Positions 7,796-15,881 of a stretch of 64,000 nucleotides of DNA are shown one piece after another. The notes beneath the pieces are model-generated. The model had not been told where the DNA came from and made no database searches. It was given only the letters and a program-made list of their open reading frames with translations. A program made the translations under genes and the position numbers. The DNA is taken from contig NZ_CP061008.1 of assembly GCF_014490035.1 (NCBI RefSeq), positions 1,364,001 through 1,428,000 on the forward strand, read 5' to 3'. Within the stretch, counting starts at the first letter, position 1; every line of letters starts with the position of its first letter. Source of the stretch: Achromobacter xylosoxidans (GTDB taxonomy: Bacteria; Pseudomonadota; Gammaproteobacteria; Burkholderiales; Burkholderiaceae_B).

Positions 7796-9187
7796 TTACG
7801 CGCGCTGCAGCAAATCCAGCGCATGCGCATCAAAGCGCCGCAGGTTCGGGAACACCAGCCCCAGGTCCTCGCGGCTGGCGCCGAACCAGCCGCCCAGTGA
7901 CGCGCCGAGCTGATCCACGGCCAGGGTCGGCAAGAGGCGGCCGTTGTCGACGAAGCCGGGGCCGTCCAGGGCGATTTCGGGGTGGTTGCCGTAGTAGCGT
8001 CCGCCCTTGACCGCCCCGCCCAGCACGAAGTGGTGCGAGCCCCAGCCATGGTCGGAGCCGTTGCCGTTGGAACCCAGGGTGCGGCCGAACTCGGAGGCGG
8101 TGAAGGTGGTCACCTGGTCCGCCACTCCTATCGCGGACAAGGCCTGCTGGAACGCGGCCAGTGCCTGGCCCAGTTCCTTCAGCAACGCCGGGTGGGTGTC
8201 GTTCAGGCCGGAGTGGTTGTCGTAGCCATTTTGCGAGACGAAGAAAACCTGGCGGCGCGCGCCCAGCGCCTGCCTGGCCGCGATGATGCGGGCGACGATC
8301 TTCAGCTGTTGCGCCAGGGGCGACGAGAAGTCGCCCGGCACGGCCACGTCCGCGAGCGCTGCGCGCAGGCGGCCGTCGGCGTCGATCGACTGGGCGGCGA
8401 TGCGCGACATCTCGCGCTCCATCAGGTGTTCGCGCGGCTGCGTGATCAGCTGGCGCAGCAAGGCCGTGCAGGCGCTGGATCCATACATGTCGCGGCCCAG
8501 CAGGTCTATCTGCGTGGAGCCGTGGATGCCTACGCGGTATCCGGCGATCTTGCGTCCGGCCAGCAGCACGCTGCTGCCGCCCGCGGTGATGCCCGTGAAG
8601 GTGCGCTGCGCGTTGGCGTCGGCGAACAGATCGGTCAGTCTTCCGGCCCAGCCCGACGCCGCGCCTTCCGGCGCCAGCGCCTGCCAGTACGACTGCTGGT
8701 CGTTGTGCGAGAACAGCTTGGGCGGCAGGGGGACACGCGCGCCTATGTATTCCTGCTTGGATGTGGGTACAACCAGCGGGCCTATGTTCAGCAGCACCGC
8801 CATGTCGCCGCTTTCATACAAGGGCTTGAGCGGCGCCAGCGATGGCGCCAGCGCGAACTGGGCGCCGCCGGGCGCGGGCTCCTTGCCGCGCAGCGCCGTG
8901 GCCTGCAGGGTGTTGCGCGGCAAGGCGATGTCGGTGCGCGCCTGGGCGTAGGCCTTGTAGGCGGCCGTGTCATAGGGCACCAGCGAGTTGTAGGGGTCGT
9001 TGCCGCCGTACAGGAACACGCAGACCAGCGCCTTGTACGAGGAGGCCGGCGCCGATTGCGCCGCGGCCGCGCCCAGGGCCGCCAGGTTCAGCGCCAGCGG
9101 CGCGGCGGCGCCCGTGGCGCCCAGCGCGCAGGCGCGCAGCAGGAATTCGCGGCGGCTGGTTTGCGCGTCGTGGCGGGAATTCTTCAT
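7796..9187 (-). CDS. DUF1501 family protein with Tat signal
   Basis: A 463-residue DUF1501 protein (alkaline-phosphatase/sulfatase-like fold) of unknown biochemical role. The N-terminus carries a twin-arginine motif (SRREFLL) and an Ala-rich hydrophobic stretch, so export in folded form is likely. Motifs typical of the family are visible: VFLYGGNDPYNSLVPYD near the start of the mature protein, TASEFGRTLGSNGNGSDHGWG, and HHFVLGGAVKGGRYYG. Its ATG overlaps the stop of the DUF1800 gene by four bases, the usual arrangement for this pair. Convergent with the acyl-CoA ligase, with 22 bases between stops. Confidence 0.9.
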   Translation of the reverse strand: MKNSRHDAQTSRREFLLRACALGATGAAAPLALNLAALGAAAAQSAPASSYKALVCVFLYGGNDPYNSLVPYDTAAYKAYAQARTDIALPRNTLQATALRGKEPAPGGAQFALAPSLAPLKPLYESGDMAVLLNIGPLVVPTSKQEYIGARVPLPPKLFSHNDQQSYWQALAPEGAASGWAGRLTDLFADANAQRTFTGITAGGSSVLLAGRKIAGYRVGIHGSTQIDLLGRDMYGSSACTALLRQLITQPREHLMEREMSRIAAQSIDADGRLRAALADVAVPGDFSSPLAQQLKIVARIIAARQALGARRQVFFVSQNGYDNHSGLNDTHPALLKELGQALAAFQQALSAIGVADQVTTFTASEFGRTLGSNGNGSDHGWGSHHFVLGGAVKGGRYYGNHPEIALDGPGFVDNGRLLPTLAVDQLGASLGGWFGASREDLGLVFPNLRRFDAHALDLLQRA

Positions 9188-10758
9188 TTCTGCACCAGGT
9201 ATTCGGGGCTGGCGGCCACCAGCATGATGGCGGCGCGCACGCGGTCGCGCGGCCGGCCCGCGGGTATCGTGGCCACGGCGCGCGCGATGCTGCCGGCGGT
9301 CTCGGCGGAATAGGCATCGCCCGCCAGCAGCAGCGCCACCCGCGCCACCAGGGCGGCCGGATCCTGCGCCAGCGCGATCTCGGCGGCGTAGGGCGTCTGC
9401 AGATCCTCCCAGCCCCGGTCCACATAGATGGCCAGGAAATTCAGGTAGCCGGCAATGCTGGTTTCGTCGGTGATCTGCAGTTCCGGCGCGACCAGATGCC
9501 GGCGCGCCAGCTCGGTCACCGGCGGCACGTAGCGCGGGCGGAAGAAATTGAAGACGCTGGCCGACCGCATCGGGCTCTGGGCCAGCCGGATCGTGTTGTC
9601 GGTGGTGTCCGGCATGGCCCAGGCGCCGTTGTTGGAGGTGGCGCCGAAGGCGCGCGCCCAGGCCGCGAAGCGCACGATGGGCTCGCGCACCTTGCCCCAG
9701 CCGGGCGCGGCCAGGTCCGGATTGCGCGCCTCGGGGTCCAGCAGGACGGCGCGCACCACGGCTTTCAGGTTGCCGCGCGTGCCGCTGCCGTCGTCGTCGA
9801 AGGCGGCCGACACGCGCGCGACATAGGCGCGGCTGGGATTGCTGGTGACCAGCCGCTGGATCAACTGCGTGCCGATGAAGGGCCCCACGTTGGGATGGGC
9901 GCAGATCACCTCCATGGCGCGCTTGAGCGACAGGTGGCCGTCGGTCCCCGCCGGCACCACCGCGCCCAGAAAGCGCTTTTCAGCCAGCGAGTGCAGCGCG
10001 TTGTTCAGGGCCATGGGGCGCCGGTGGAATTCGACGTCGGTTTCCGGGCCGTTGATGTCCCAGCCGGTGAACACCTTGGCCAGTCCCTGCACGTCGGCGT
10101 TGGTGTAGGTCTCGACGGGTGCGCCGTTGACCATCCGGACGGACCCGTCCGCCTCCAGCTCCAACAGGCCGATGCTGAACAACTGCATGACCTCGCGGGC
10201 GTAGTTCTCGTCCGGATGACGGCCGGTCTTGGGATCTTCCTTGCGGTTGCCGCGATAGGTCAGCATGCAGCCCATCGACAGGTTTTGGGTGACGGCCGTC
10301 AGCAGCTGCCGGTAATTGCCCAGGGCATGTTCCGCCAGCAGGTCCATGAAACCCGCGGCGCCGAACAGCGGCCAGGACGCGGTGATGGACGATACGCCCA
10401 CCACGAAGATCTCCGACAGCGCGAACGCCACCCGCGTGCGGACCTGATCCGGGGCGGAGATGAACTTGCGCCACAGCGTGGATTCCAGCGGCGCGTTGAT
10501 GCCGTTGCCCTTGAATTCCTCGGTGTTCTTGCGCTGCTGCAGCAGCCAGTCGAAATGGGTCTGCGACGGCGGCATGGCCAGCTGCGCGTCCAGCCAGGCC
10601 GCGTAGCCGTCGCGCACCACGGCGTCGATGTCGGCGGGCGTGGGGCCGAACGTGGCCTGCGCCAGGAAACGGGAAGCCTGGCCCGGGGTCGGTTTTGCAG
10701 GGGAAGTATCGGCGGACTGCGGCGCAGCCGCTGACGGCGTAGCGGACATGCGCGGCAC
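9184..10758 (-). CDS. DUF1800 family protein
   Basis: A 524-residue DUF1800 protein. Family hallmarks include ASRFLAQATFGPTPADID near the N-terminus, NYAREVMQLFSIGLLEL, VFTGWDI and LNNALHSLAEKRFLG. Proteins of this family are almost always encoded beside a DUF1501 partner and are thought to act together outside the cytoplasm; the biochemical role is not established. A cleavable signal is not obvious in the first 25 residues (Ala/Pro/Thr-rich). It is translationally coupled to the downstream DUF1501 gene (ATGA overlap). A stem-loop at 10781-10811 lies just upstream of its start. Confidence 0.9.
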   Translation of the reverse strand: MPRMSATPSAAAPQSADTSPAKPTPGQASRFLAQATFGPTPADIDAVVRDGYAAWLDAQLAMPPSQTHFDWLLQQRKNTEEFKGNGINAPLESTLWRKFISAPDQVRTRVAFALSEIFVVGVSSITASWPLFGAAGFMDLLAEHALGNYRQLLTAVTQNLSMGCMLTYRGNRKEDPKTGRHPDENYAREVMQLFSIGLLELEADGSVRMVNGAPVETYTNADVQGLAKVFTGWDINGPETDVEFHRRPMALNNALHSLAEKRFLGAVVPAGTDGHLSLKRAMEVICAHPNVGPFIGTQLIQRLVTSNPSRAYVARVSAAFDDDGSGTRGNLKAVVRAVLLDPEARNPDLAAPGWGKVREPIVRFAAWARAFGATSNNGAWAMPDTTDNTIRLAQSPMRSASVFNFFRPRYVPPVTELARRHLVAPELQITDETSIAGYLNFLAIYVDRGWEDLQTPYAAEIALAQDPAALVARVALLLAGDAYSAETAGSIARAVATIPAGRPRDRVRAAIMLVAASPEYLVQK

Positions 10759-10780
10759 CTCGTCGAATGCGAAAACCTAC

Positions 10781-10811
10781 GGTACTGAAGCCCCGGGCGG
10801 GCTTCAATACC
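10781..10811. other. Stem-loop between SDR and DUF1800 genes
   Basis: Arms at 10781-10793 and 10799-10811 pair with one mismatch around a 5-base loop. On the minus strand it lies 37 bases after the SDR stop and 22 bases before the DUF1800 ATG. No T-run follows directly, so it may be a weak terminator, an mRNA-stabilising hairpin or an attenuator. Confidence 0.45.
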
Positions 10812-10848
10812 GTCATTCGGACGAGAGACTAGTCCTAAAGCATGAGCT

Positions 10849-11553
10849 TCAGACCGAGCGCGTGATGCCGCCGTCGATGCGGATGTTCTGGCCGGTGATG
10901 TAGGAAGAAGCGTCGGAAGCGAGGAACGCGATCAGGTCGGCGACTTCTTCGGCGGTGCCGTAGCGGCCCATCGGAATGCGCGTGCGGCGGTCTTCCTTTT
11001 CCGGCAGGCTGTCGATGAAGCCGGGCAGCACGTTGTTCATCCGCACATTGTGTGCGGCGTACTCGTCGGCGAACACCTTGGTGAAGGCGGCCAGCCCGGC
11101 GCGGAACACGCCCGACGTCGGGAACAGCGCTTCCGGTTCGAAGGTGGCGTAGGTCGAAATATTGACGATGGCGCCGGACTTCTGCTGTTTCATCACCGGC
11201 GCGACCAGGCGCGCGATGCGCACCACGTTCAGCAGATAGAACTCCATGCCCAGGTGCCAGTCCTCGTCGCTGATCTCCAGCAGCGGACCCTTGGGGCCGT
11301 GGCCGGCGCTGTTGACCACGGCATCGATCCTGCCCCATTTCTGCTGGGTGGCGTCCACCAGCCGCGCCAGGTCCTCGGGCGAGCGGTTGGACCCCGTGAC
11401 GCCCAGGCCGCCCAGTTCCTGCGCCAGGGCTGCGCCCTTGCCGGAGGAGGACAGGATGGCCACGCGCCAGCCGTCGGCCGCCAGTTTGCGCGCCGCCGCC
11501 GCGCCCATGCCGCTGCCGCCGGCGGTGACGATCGCCACTTTTTCCGTGCTCAT
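10849..11553 (-). CDS. Short-chain dehydrogenase/reductase family protein with altered active site
   Basis: A 234-residue Rossmann protein of the SDR family. The nucleotide-binding motif is TAGGSGMG (10-17) and the NNAG equivalent is NSAG (81-84). S133 corresponds to the catalytic serine, but the YxxxK motif is replaced by S147-x-x-x-R151 (TSGVFRAG), so classical proton relay should be impaired. The C-terminal pattern PGFIDSLPE and DGGI fits a divergent SDR clade. I chose ATG 11553 (MSTEKVAIVTAGG) because AGGAGTG precedes it; a longer in-frame start at 11622 would run into the upstream gene. The gene starts 19 bases after the sugar-dehydrogenase-like gene. Substrate unknown. Confidence 0.88.
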   Translation of the reverse strand: MSTEKVAIVTAGGSGMGAAAARKLAADGWRVAILSSSGKGAALAQELGGLGVTGSNRSPEDLARLVDATQQKWGRIDAVVNSAGHGPKGPLLEISDEDWHLGMEFYLLNVVRIARLVAPVMKQQKSGAIVNISTYATFEPEALFPTSGVFRAGLAAFTKVFADEYAAHNVRMNNVLPGFIDSLPEKEDRRTRIPMGRYGTAEEVADLIAFLASDASSYITGQNIRIDGGITRSV

Positions 11554-11572
11554 GCTCACTCCTGGTCTTGAA

Positions 11573-12907
11573 TTATTTGGGAGCGGCCATTGTAGAAGCG
11601 GGAGCGACCCGCCACACCACATTGCCGACGTCGTCGGCGGTCAGCAGGCCGCCCTGGCGGTCTATCGCCACCCCTACCGGCCGGCCCTGGGCTTCGCCGC
11701 TTTCGTTCAGAAAGCCCGTCAGCACGTCGCGCGCCGGCCCGTCGGGCTTGCCGTCGCGAAAGGGCACGAAGATGACCTTGTAGCCGCTGCGCGGATCGCG
11801 GTTCCATGAGCCGTGCTGGCCCACGAACATGCCGTCCGTGTAGGGCGCGGGCAGGCGCGACCCGCCCGACCAGGCCAGCCCCAGCGAGGCGGTGTGCGGA
11901 CCCAGCGCGTAGTCGGGCACGATGGCGCGCGCCACCAGGTCGGGGCGCGGCGGCTGGACCCGGGTGTCGACGTGCTGGCCGAAATAGCTGTAGGGCCAGC
12001 CGTAGAAGCCGCCGTCCCGCACCGAGGTCATGTAGTCGGGCACCAGGTCGCTGCCCAGTTCGTCGCGCTCGTTGACGGCCGTCCACAGCGTCTTGCCGTC
12101 GGGCGCCCAGGCCATGCCCACGGGGTTGCGCAGACCGGTGGCGTACAGGCGCTTGTTGCCGCTGGCCACGTCGATTTCCCAGATGGCGGCGCGGCCCTCT
12201 TCGATGTCCATGCCGTTTTCGCCAACATTGCTGTTGGATCCCACGGACACATACAGTTTGCGGCCGTCGGGGCTGGCCAGCAGGTTCTTGGTCCAGTGAT
12301 GATTCAGGCCCGCCGGCAGGTCGGTGACCTTGACGCCGGGGGCGCTGATGCGTTCTTGGCCGTTTTCGTAGGGAAAGCGCAGCACGGCGTCGGCATTGGC
12401 GACATACAGCTGGTTGCCGATCAAGGCCATGCCGAAGGGCGAGTTCAGGCCGTCGAGCAAGACGCTGCGCGTTTCGGCGACGCCATCGTGGTCGGCATCG
12501 CGCAGCAGGGTGATGCGGTTTGCGCTCGGGGTCCGGGCGCCGGCGCGTTTCATCACCAGGCCGGCGACCCAGGCCTTGAAGCCGCCGGAAGCCGATTCGG
12601 GCTTGGGCGGCGCATTGGTCTCGGCCACCAGCACGTCGCCGTTGGGCAGCACGTACAGCCAGCGTGGATGGTCCAGGCCGCTGGCGAACTGCGTCACCGC
12701 CAGGCCGCTGGCGGCCACCGGATGCGCACCCGGGGGCCAGCCGACGGCCTTGGCGGTCTTCACGGTGGGGATGGCGGTGGGATTGGGGGCGGGCAGCTGG
12801 GGCGACGGACCCATGCCGGCTTCGACCGGCAGCGTGGCCATTTCGCCGCAGGCGTTGAGCGTGGCGGCGGCCATCACGGCGGCCAGCAGGATGCGGGGTG
12901 TAGGCAT
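11573..12907 (-). CDS. PQQ-dependent sugar (L-sorbosone) dehydrogenase-like lipoprotein
   Basis: A 444-residue six-bladed beta-propeller protein of the glucose/sorbosone dehydrogenase family. From ATG 12907 the chain begins [20 protein letters not shown], a lipoprotein signal with lipobox LNAC, so it is probably anchored in the periplasm. Blade motifs are recognisable: [61 protein letters not shown], and [18 protein letters not shown] near the C-terminus. Family members oxidise aldoses or sorbosone with PQQ, but many are uncharacterised, and PQQ binding here is inferred. A longer start 33 bases upstream would spoil the signal peptide. Confidence 0.87.
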   Translation of the reverse strand: MPTPRILLAAVMAAATLNACGEMATLPVEAGMGPSPQLPAPNPTAIPTVKTAKAVGWPPGAHPVAASGLAVTQFASGLDHPRWLYVLPNGDVLVAETNAPPKPESASGGFKAWVAGLVMKRAGARTPSANRITLLRDADHDGVAETRSVLLDGLNSPFGMALIGNQLYVANADAVLRFPYENGQERISAPGVKVTDLPAGLNHHWTKNLLASPDGRKLYVSVGSNSNVGENGMDIEEGRAAIWEIDVASGNKRLYATGLRNPVGMAWAPDGKTLWTAVNERDELGSDLVPDYMTSVRDGGFYGWPYSYFGQHVDTRVQPPRPDLVARAIVPDYALGPHTASLGLAWSGGSRLPAPYTDGMFVGQHGSWNRDPRSGYKVIFVPFRDGKPDGPARDVLTGFLNESGEAQGRPVGVAIDRQGGLLTADDVGNVVWRVAPASTMAAPK

Positions 12908-12970
12908 GACGCATGTTCCGGGGGCGGTGAGGTCCATCATACGCTTGGACCTCCGCGGACCCTGGGGCGA

Positions 12971-14314
12971 TCAGCGCATCTGGAACGCTTCCTGATGCCA
13001 GCGCACGGGCTGGGCGCCCAGCTTGCGCAGGCCGCGCCTGAGCGCGTCGGCCAGGCCGGCGGGCCCGCAGAACCAGACGTCGGCGACACGGCCCGCCGCC
13101 ACCTCGCCCTGCGCCAGCGTACCGGCCGTCAGCGTGTCGCCGTCGCGCGCGTTGTGGATGGCGAGCGTCACGCCGTCCAGCGCTGCGCAGCGTTCCTTGA
13201 GCAACGGCACGAAGGGATCGGTTGCAGCGTCGCGCACGCAGTAGTGCAGCCACACGCGCGGCGTCGGGGCCTGCCGGTCCTGCAGCGCCTCCAACCATGC
13301 GAGAAACGGCGTGACACCGATACCGCCCGCCACCCAGACCTGCGACGTCGAGGCCGCGTCCGGGGTCAATTGAAAGCGCCCGTATGGGCCTTCGACAGTT
13401 ACCGGCTGGCCGATGCGCAGCGTGCGCGCCAGGCTGCGGGTGTAATCGCCCAGCGCCTTGATCTGGAACGTGACGCGGCGTTCGCCCTGATGCGGGGCGC
13501 TGGCGATGGTGTAGGGATGGGCGCCTTCCTTGCGGTCGAACGTGACGAAGGCGAACTGTCCCGCCTGGTGCGGCTGCCAATTGCCGTCGAGTTCGCAGCT
13601 GACCTCCAGGATGCCGCCTGGCTGGTGCGTCAGCGACACGATCCTGCCTTGCGCGCGGCGGCCGCTGCCCACGCGTCCCAGCAGTGCCACCAGCGCGGCG
13701 TAGGCACCGGCGGCCAGCAACGGAATCAGCAGCAGGCCGACGGGGCCGCTCCAGTAGCGCGCGGGCGCCAGCGCCGCCGTGTGGAACGCCAACGCCAGGA
13801 ACAGCACAGGCATTGCGCGGTGCAGGAGACGCCATCCGCGGTAGGGAAAGCGCCGCCACAAGGTGATTGCGAGCATCGCGAGCAGCAGGTAGATCGACCA
13901 TTCGCCCAGGTCCTTGGCCAGGCCGCGCGAGCTTTCAAAGAGCGTCAGCACGACGTCGCGGGCGGGGCGGTTGCCCGCGTCCGCCAGGCTTTTCAACGGG
14001 CCGCTGGCCAGCTTCAGCAACCAATGCGCGGCGCCTGCTGACACGGCGAGGATGCCGGCCCATTTATGCAGCCGGTAGATCTTGTCCATGCCGCCCAGCG
14101 GACGCTCCAGCCACGCGGGCCGCAGCGCCAGGAGCATGATCAAGGCCATCAGGCCGATGGACCAGACGCCGGTGAGGTAGAGGCCTTGCTGGCGCGCCAC
14201 CCAGTACCAGGCGCCGGCGGCCGGCGGCTGCAGGATGAACGCGTCCAGGCTCCAGGCCAGGGTGAGGACTAGCAAGAAGCCGCCTACGGCGGCACCGGTT
14301 CCTATCGGTTTCAT
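12971..14314 (-). CDS. Ferric reductase-like transmembrane flavocytochrome (FAD/NAD-binding)
   Basis: About 447 residues from ATG 14314 (MKPIGTGAAVGG). The N-terminal half (about residues 1-210) has six hydrophobic helices of the ferric-reductase/cytochrome b type with histidines suited to haem binding (WAGILAVSAGAAHWLL; FLALAFHTAAL). The C-terminal half is a ferredoxin-NADP-reductase-like module with an FAD-binding barrel (HPYTIASAPHQ) and an NAD-binding motif (WVAGGIGVTPFLAWLEAL). The predicted role is transfer of electrons from cytoplasmic NAD(P)H across the membrane to an external acceptor. It is adjacent to PepSY proteins and a two-component system, a common association for such reductases. 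An upstream in-frame start at 14431 encodes an Arg/Pro-rich stretch overlapping the PepSY gene and was rejected. Confidence 0.88.
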   Translation of the reverse strand: MKPIGTGAAVGGFLLVLTLAWSLDAFILQPPAAGAWYWVARQQGLYLTGVWSIGLMALIMLLALRPAWLERPLGGMDKIYRLHKWAGILAVSAGAAHWLLKLASGPLKSLADAGNRPARDVVLTLFESSRGLAKDLGEWSIYLLLAMLAITLWRRFPYRGWRLLHRAMPVLFLALAFHTAALAPARYWSGPVGLLLIPLLAAGAYAALVALLGRVGSGRRAQGRIVSLTHQPGGILEVSCELDGNWQPHQAGQFAFVTFDRKEGAHPYTIASAPHQGERRVTFQIKALGDYTRSLARTLRIGQPVTVEGPYGRFQLTPDAASTSQVWVAGGIGVTPFLAWLEALQDRQAPTPRVWLHYCVRDAATDPFVPLLKERCAALDGVTLAIHNARDGDTLTAGTLAQGEVAAGRVADVWFCGPAGLADALRRGLRKLGAQPVRWHQEAFQMR

Positions 14315-14387
14315 GATGGCATCCGTGTTGGGGCGCTCGGCCCGCCGGATGCGGGCGGAGCGTGGAAAGGCGCGCGGGCGCGGCGCT

Positions 14388-14699
14388 TCAGTCCTTGATG
14401 CGGCTGCGCAGGACGGCGCCGCTCTGGGCATCGACCCGCAGCTTCACGCGCTGGCCTTGGGCGTTGTCGGCCTTGACGTCGTAGCGGCCGTGCTCGAGCT
14501 CGATCTCGGTGATGTTGCGATAGCCGGCGGCGGTCAGCGTGTCGTAGATCTGGCGCACGGTCAGCGTCGCGTTGGCGGGCGCCGTGGCGGCGGGCTGGAC
14601 CGGCGCCGGGGCGGGCGTCTGGGCGTGCACGGCGGCGGCGCCGGTCAGGGTTGCGGCGCCAAGCGCCAGGGCGGCCAGAGTGTTGCGGATTGCGGTCAT
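14388..14699 (-). CDS. Small PepSY-domain secreted protein
   Basis: A 103-residue exported protein. Residues 1-27 form a signal peptide (LAALALGAATLTGAAAVHAQ), followed by a Pro/Ala-rich linker and one PepSY domain (about 45-100; RQIYDTLTAAGYRNITEIELEHGRYDVKA). PepSY proteins are often periplasmic modulators of peptidases, reductases or sensor kinases. It precedes the ferric-reductase-like gene on the minus strand and is divergent from a second PepSY gene at 14872, so the pair plus the two-component system probably forms one response unit. Confidence 0.87.
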   Translation of the reverse strand: MTAIRNTLAALALGAATLTGAAAVHAQTPAPAPVQPAATAPANATLTVRQIYDTLTAAGYRNITEIELEHGRYDVKADNAQGQRVKLRVDAQSGAVLRSRIKD

Positions 14700-14784
14700 G
14701 GAATGGCTCCTAGGTTGTTGCGGGTTGCCGGAATGGCGACCATGACCGCATTATTCGGGTGTGCGGATGAACCAATTCTGAAGC

Positions 14785-14804
14785 TGCCGTTCACGTGCCG
14801 TTCA
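14785..14804 (+). promoter_or_regulatory. Direct repeat with 11-base period upstream of PepSY-RR-HK operon
   Basis: Two exact copies of TGCCGTTCA at 14785-14793 and 14796-14804 sit on the same face of the helix, just ahead of a TATAAAT -10-like element at 14817-14823. OmpR/PhoB-type regulators typically bind direct repeats with this period, so this is a good autoregulatory site for the response regulator at 15219. Binding is inferred. Confidence 0.55.
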
Positions 14805-14871
14805 TTTTCCAGGCGCTATAAATGGGCGGACAATCGCCGCTCATGGCGAACTCCGAATTGCGAAAGGAAAC

Positions 14872-15219
14872 ATGACCCGAGCAACGCGTACCCGAATCTG
14901 GCTGTCCTGCGGCGCGCTGATGCTGGCGCTGGCCGCGGGCCCCAACGCGGGGCTGGCCGATGAAAGCGACCATGAACAGGCGCGCCAGGCCTTGCAGGCC
15001 GGCAAGGTGCTGCCCCTGCGCTCGGTGCTGGACATCGTCGAGCGCGATTATCCGGGGCAGGTGGTCAAGGTCGAATTCGAAGAGGACGACGGCGAGTTCA
15101 TCTACGAGATCCGGCTGCTGCAGAGCGGCGGCCGGCTGGTCAAGCTGAAGATCGACGCGCGCGACGGCAAGGTGCTGGGCGTGAAGGGGCGCGACATCCA
15201 ATTCCGGGACAAGCACTGA
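14872..15219 (+). CDS. PepSY-domain periplasmic protein, first gene of a two-component operon
   Basis: A 115-residue protein with an N-terminal signal peptide (residues 1-29, ending in AGLADE) and a PepSY domain (about 45-112; VLDIVERDYPGQVVKVEFEED, IYEIRLLQSGGRLVKLKIDA). AAGGAA precedes the ATG. Its stop shares one base with the start of the response regulator, so synthesis is coupled. Proteins of this kind next to PhoQ-like kinases are thought to act as periplasmic accessory or target proteins. It differs from the divergent PepSY gene in sequence but has the same size and topology. Confidence 0.9.
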   Translation: MTRATRTRIWLSCGALMLALAAGPNAGLADESDHEQARQALQAGKVLPLRSVLDIVERDYPGQVVKVEFEEDDGEFIYEIRLLQSGGRLVKLKIDARDGKVLGVKGRDIQFRDKH

Positions 15220-15881
15220 TGCGCATACTCGTAGTGGAAGACGAACCGACGCTGGCGACGCAACTGGCCGACGCCTTGCGCCAGGCCGGCTATACCGTCG
15301 ACACCGCCGCGGACGGCGGAACGGCCCAGTACATGGGCGCGGTCGAGGCCTACGACGTGGTGGTGCTGGACCTGGGCCTGCCGGTGATGGACGGCCTGAC
15401 GGTGCTCAAGCAGTGGCGAGCCGGCGGCCAGGGCATGCCGGTGCTGATCCTCACGGCGCGCGACAACTGGCACGAGAAGGTTGCCGGCATCGATGCCGGG
15501 GCGGACGATTACCTGACCAAGCCCTTCCACATGGAAGAGCTGCTGGCGCGGGTGCGGGCGCTCTTGCGCCGCTCCAGCAGCCACGCCAGCGCGCAATGGC
15601 GCTGCGGCCCGCTGATGCTGGACACGCGCCTGGCCAAGGTCATGGTGGACGGGCAGGCGCTGTCCCTTACCAGCCATGAATTCAAAGTGCTGGCCGTGCT
15701 GATGCAGCGCGCGGGCGAAGTGATTTCGCGCAGCGAGCTGACCGAGCATGTCTACGCCCAGGACCACGACCGCGATTCCAACACCATCGATGTGTTCATC
15801 GCGCGGCTGCGCAAGAAACTGCCGCCCGACACCATCGAAACCGTGCGCGGCCTGGGCTACCGCTTGGCCGGCGGCGCATGA
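15219..15881 (+). CDS. OmpR/PhoB-family response regulator
   Basis: A 220-residue regulator with a receiver domain (residues 1-115; acidic pocket E8-D9, phospho-acceptor D51 in LDLGLPVMDG, switch T in LILTARD, K in TKPF) and a winged-helix DNA-binding domain (125-218; LTSHEFKVLAVLMQRAGEVISR, RDSNTIDVFIARLRKKL, VRGLGYRL). The family is PhoP/QseB-like. It sits between a PepSY gene and its cognate kinase with overlapping starts and stops. The 11-base-spaced repeats at 14785-14804 are its likely binding site, controlling both divergent PepSY promoters. Confidence 0.96.
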   Translation: MRILVVEDEPTLATQLADALRQAGYTVDTAADGGTAQYMGAVEAYDVVVLDLGLPVMDGLTVLKQWRAGGQGMPVLILTARDNWHEKVAGIDAGADDYLTKPFHMEELLARVRALLRRSSSHASAQWRCGPLMLDTRLAKVMVDGQALSLTSHEFKVLAVLMQRAGEVISRSELTEHVYAQDHDRDSNTIDVFIARLRKKLPPDTIETVRGLGYRLAGGA

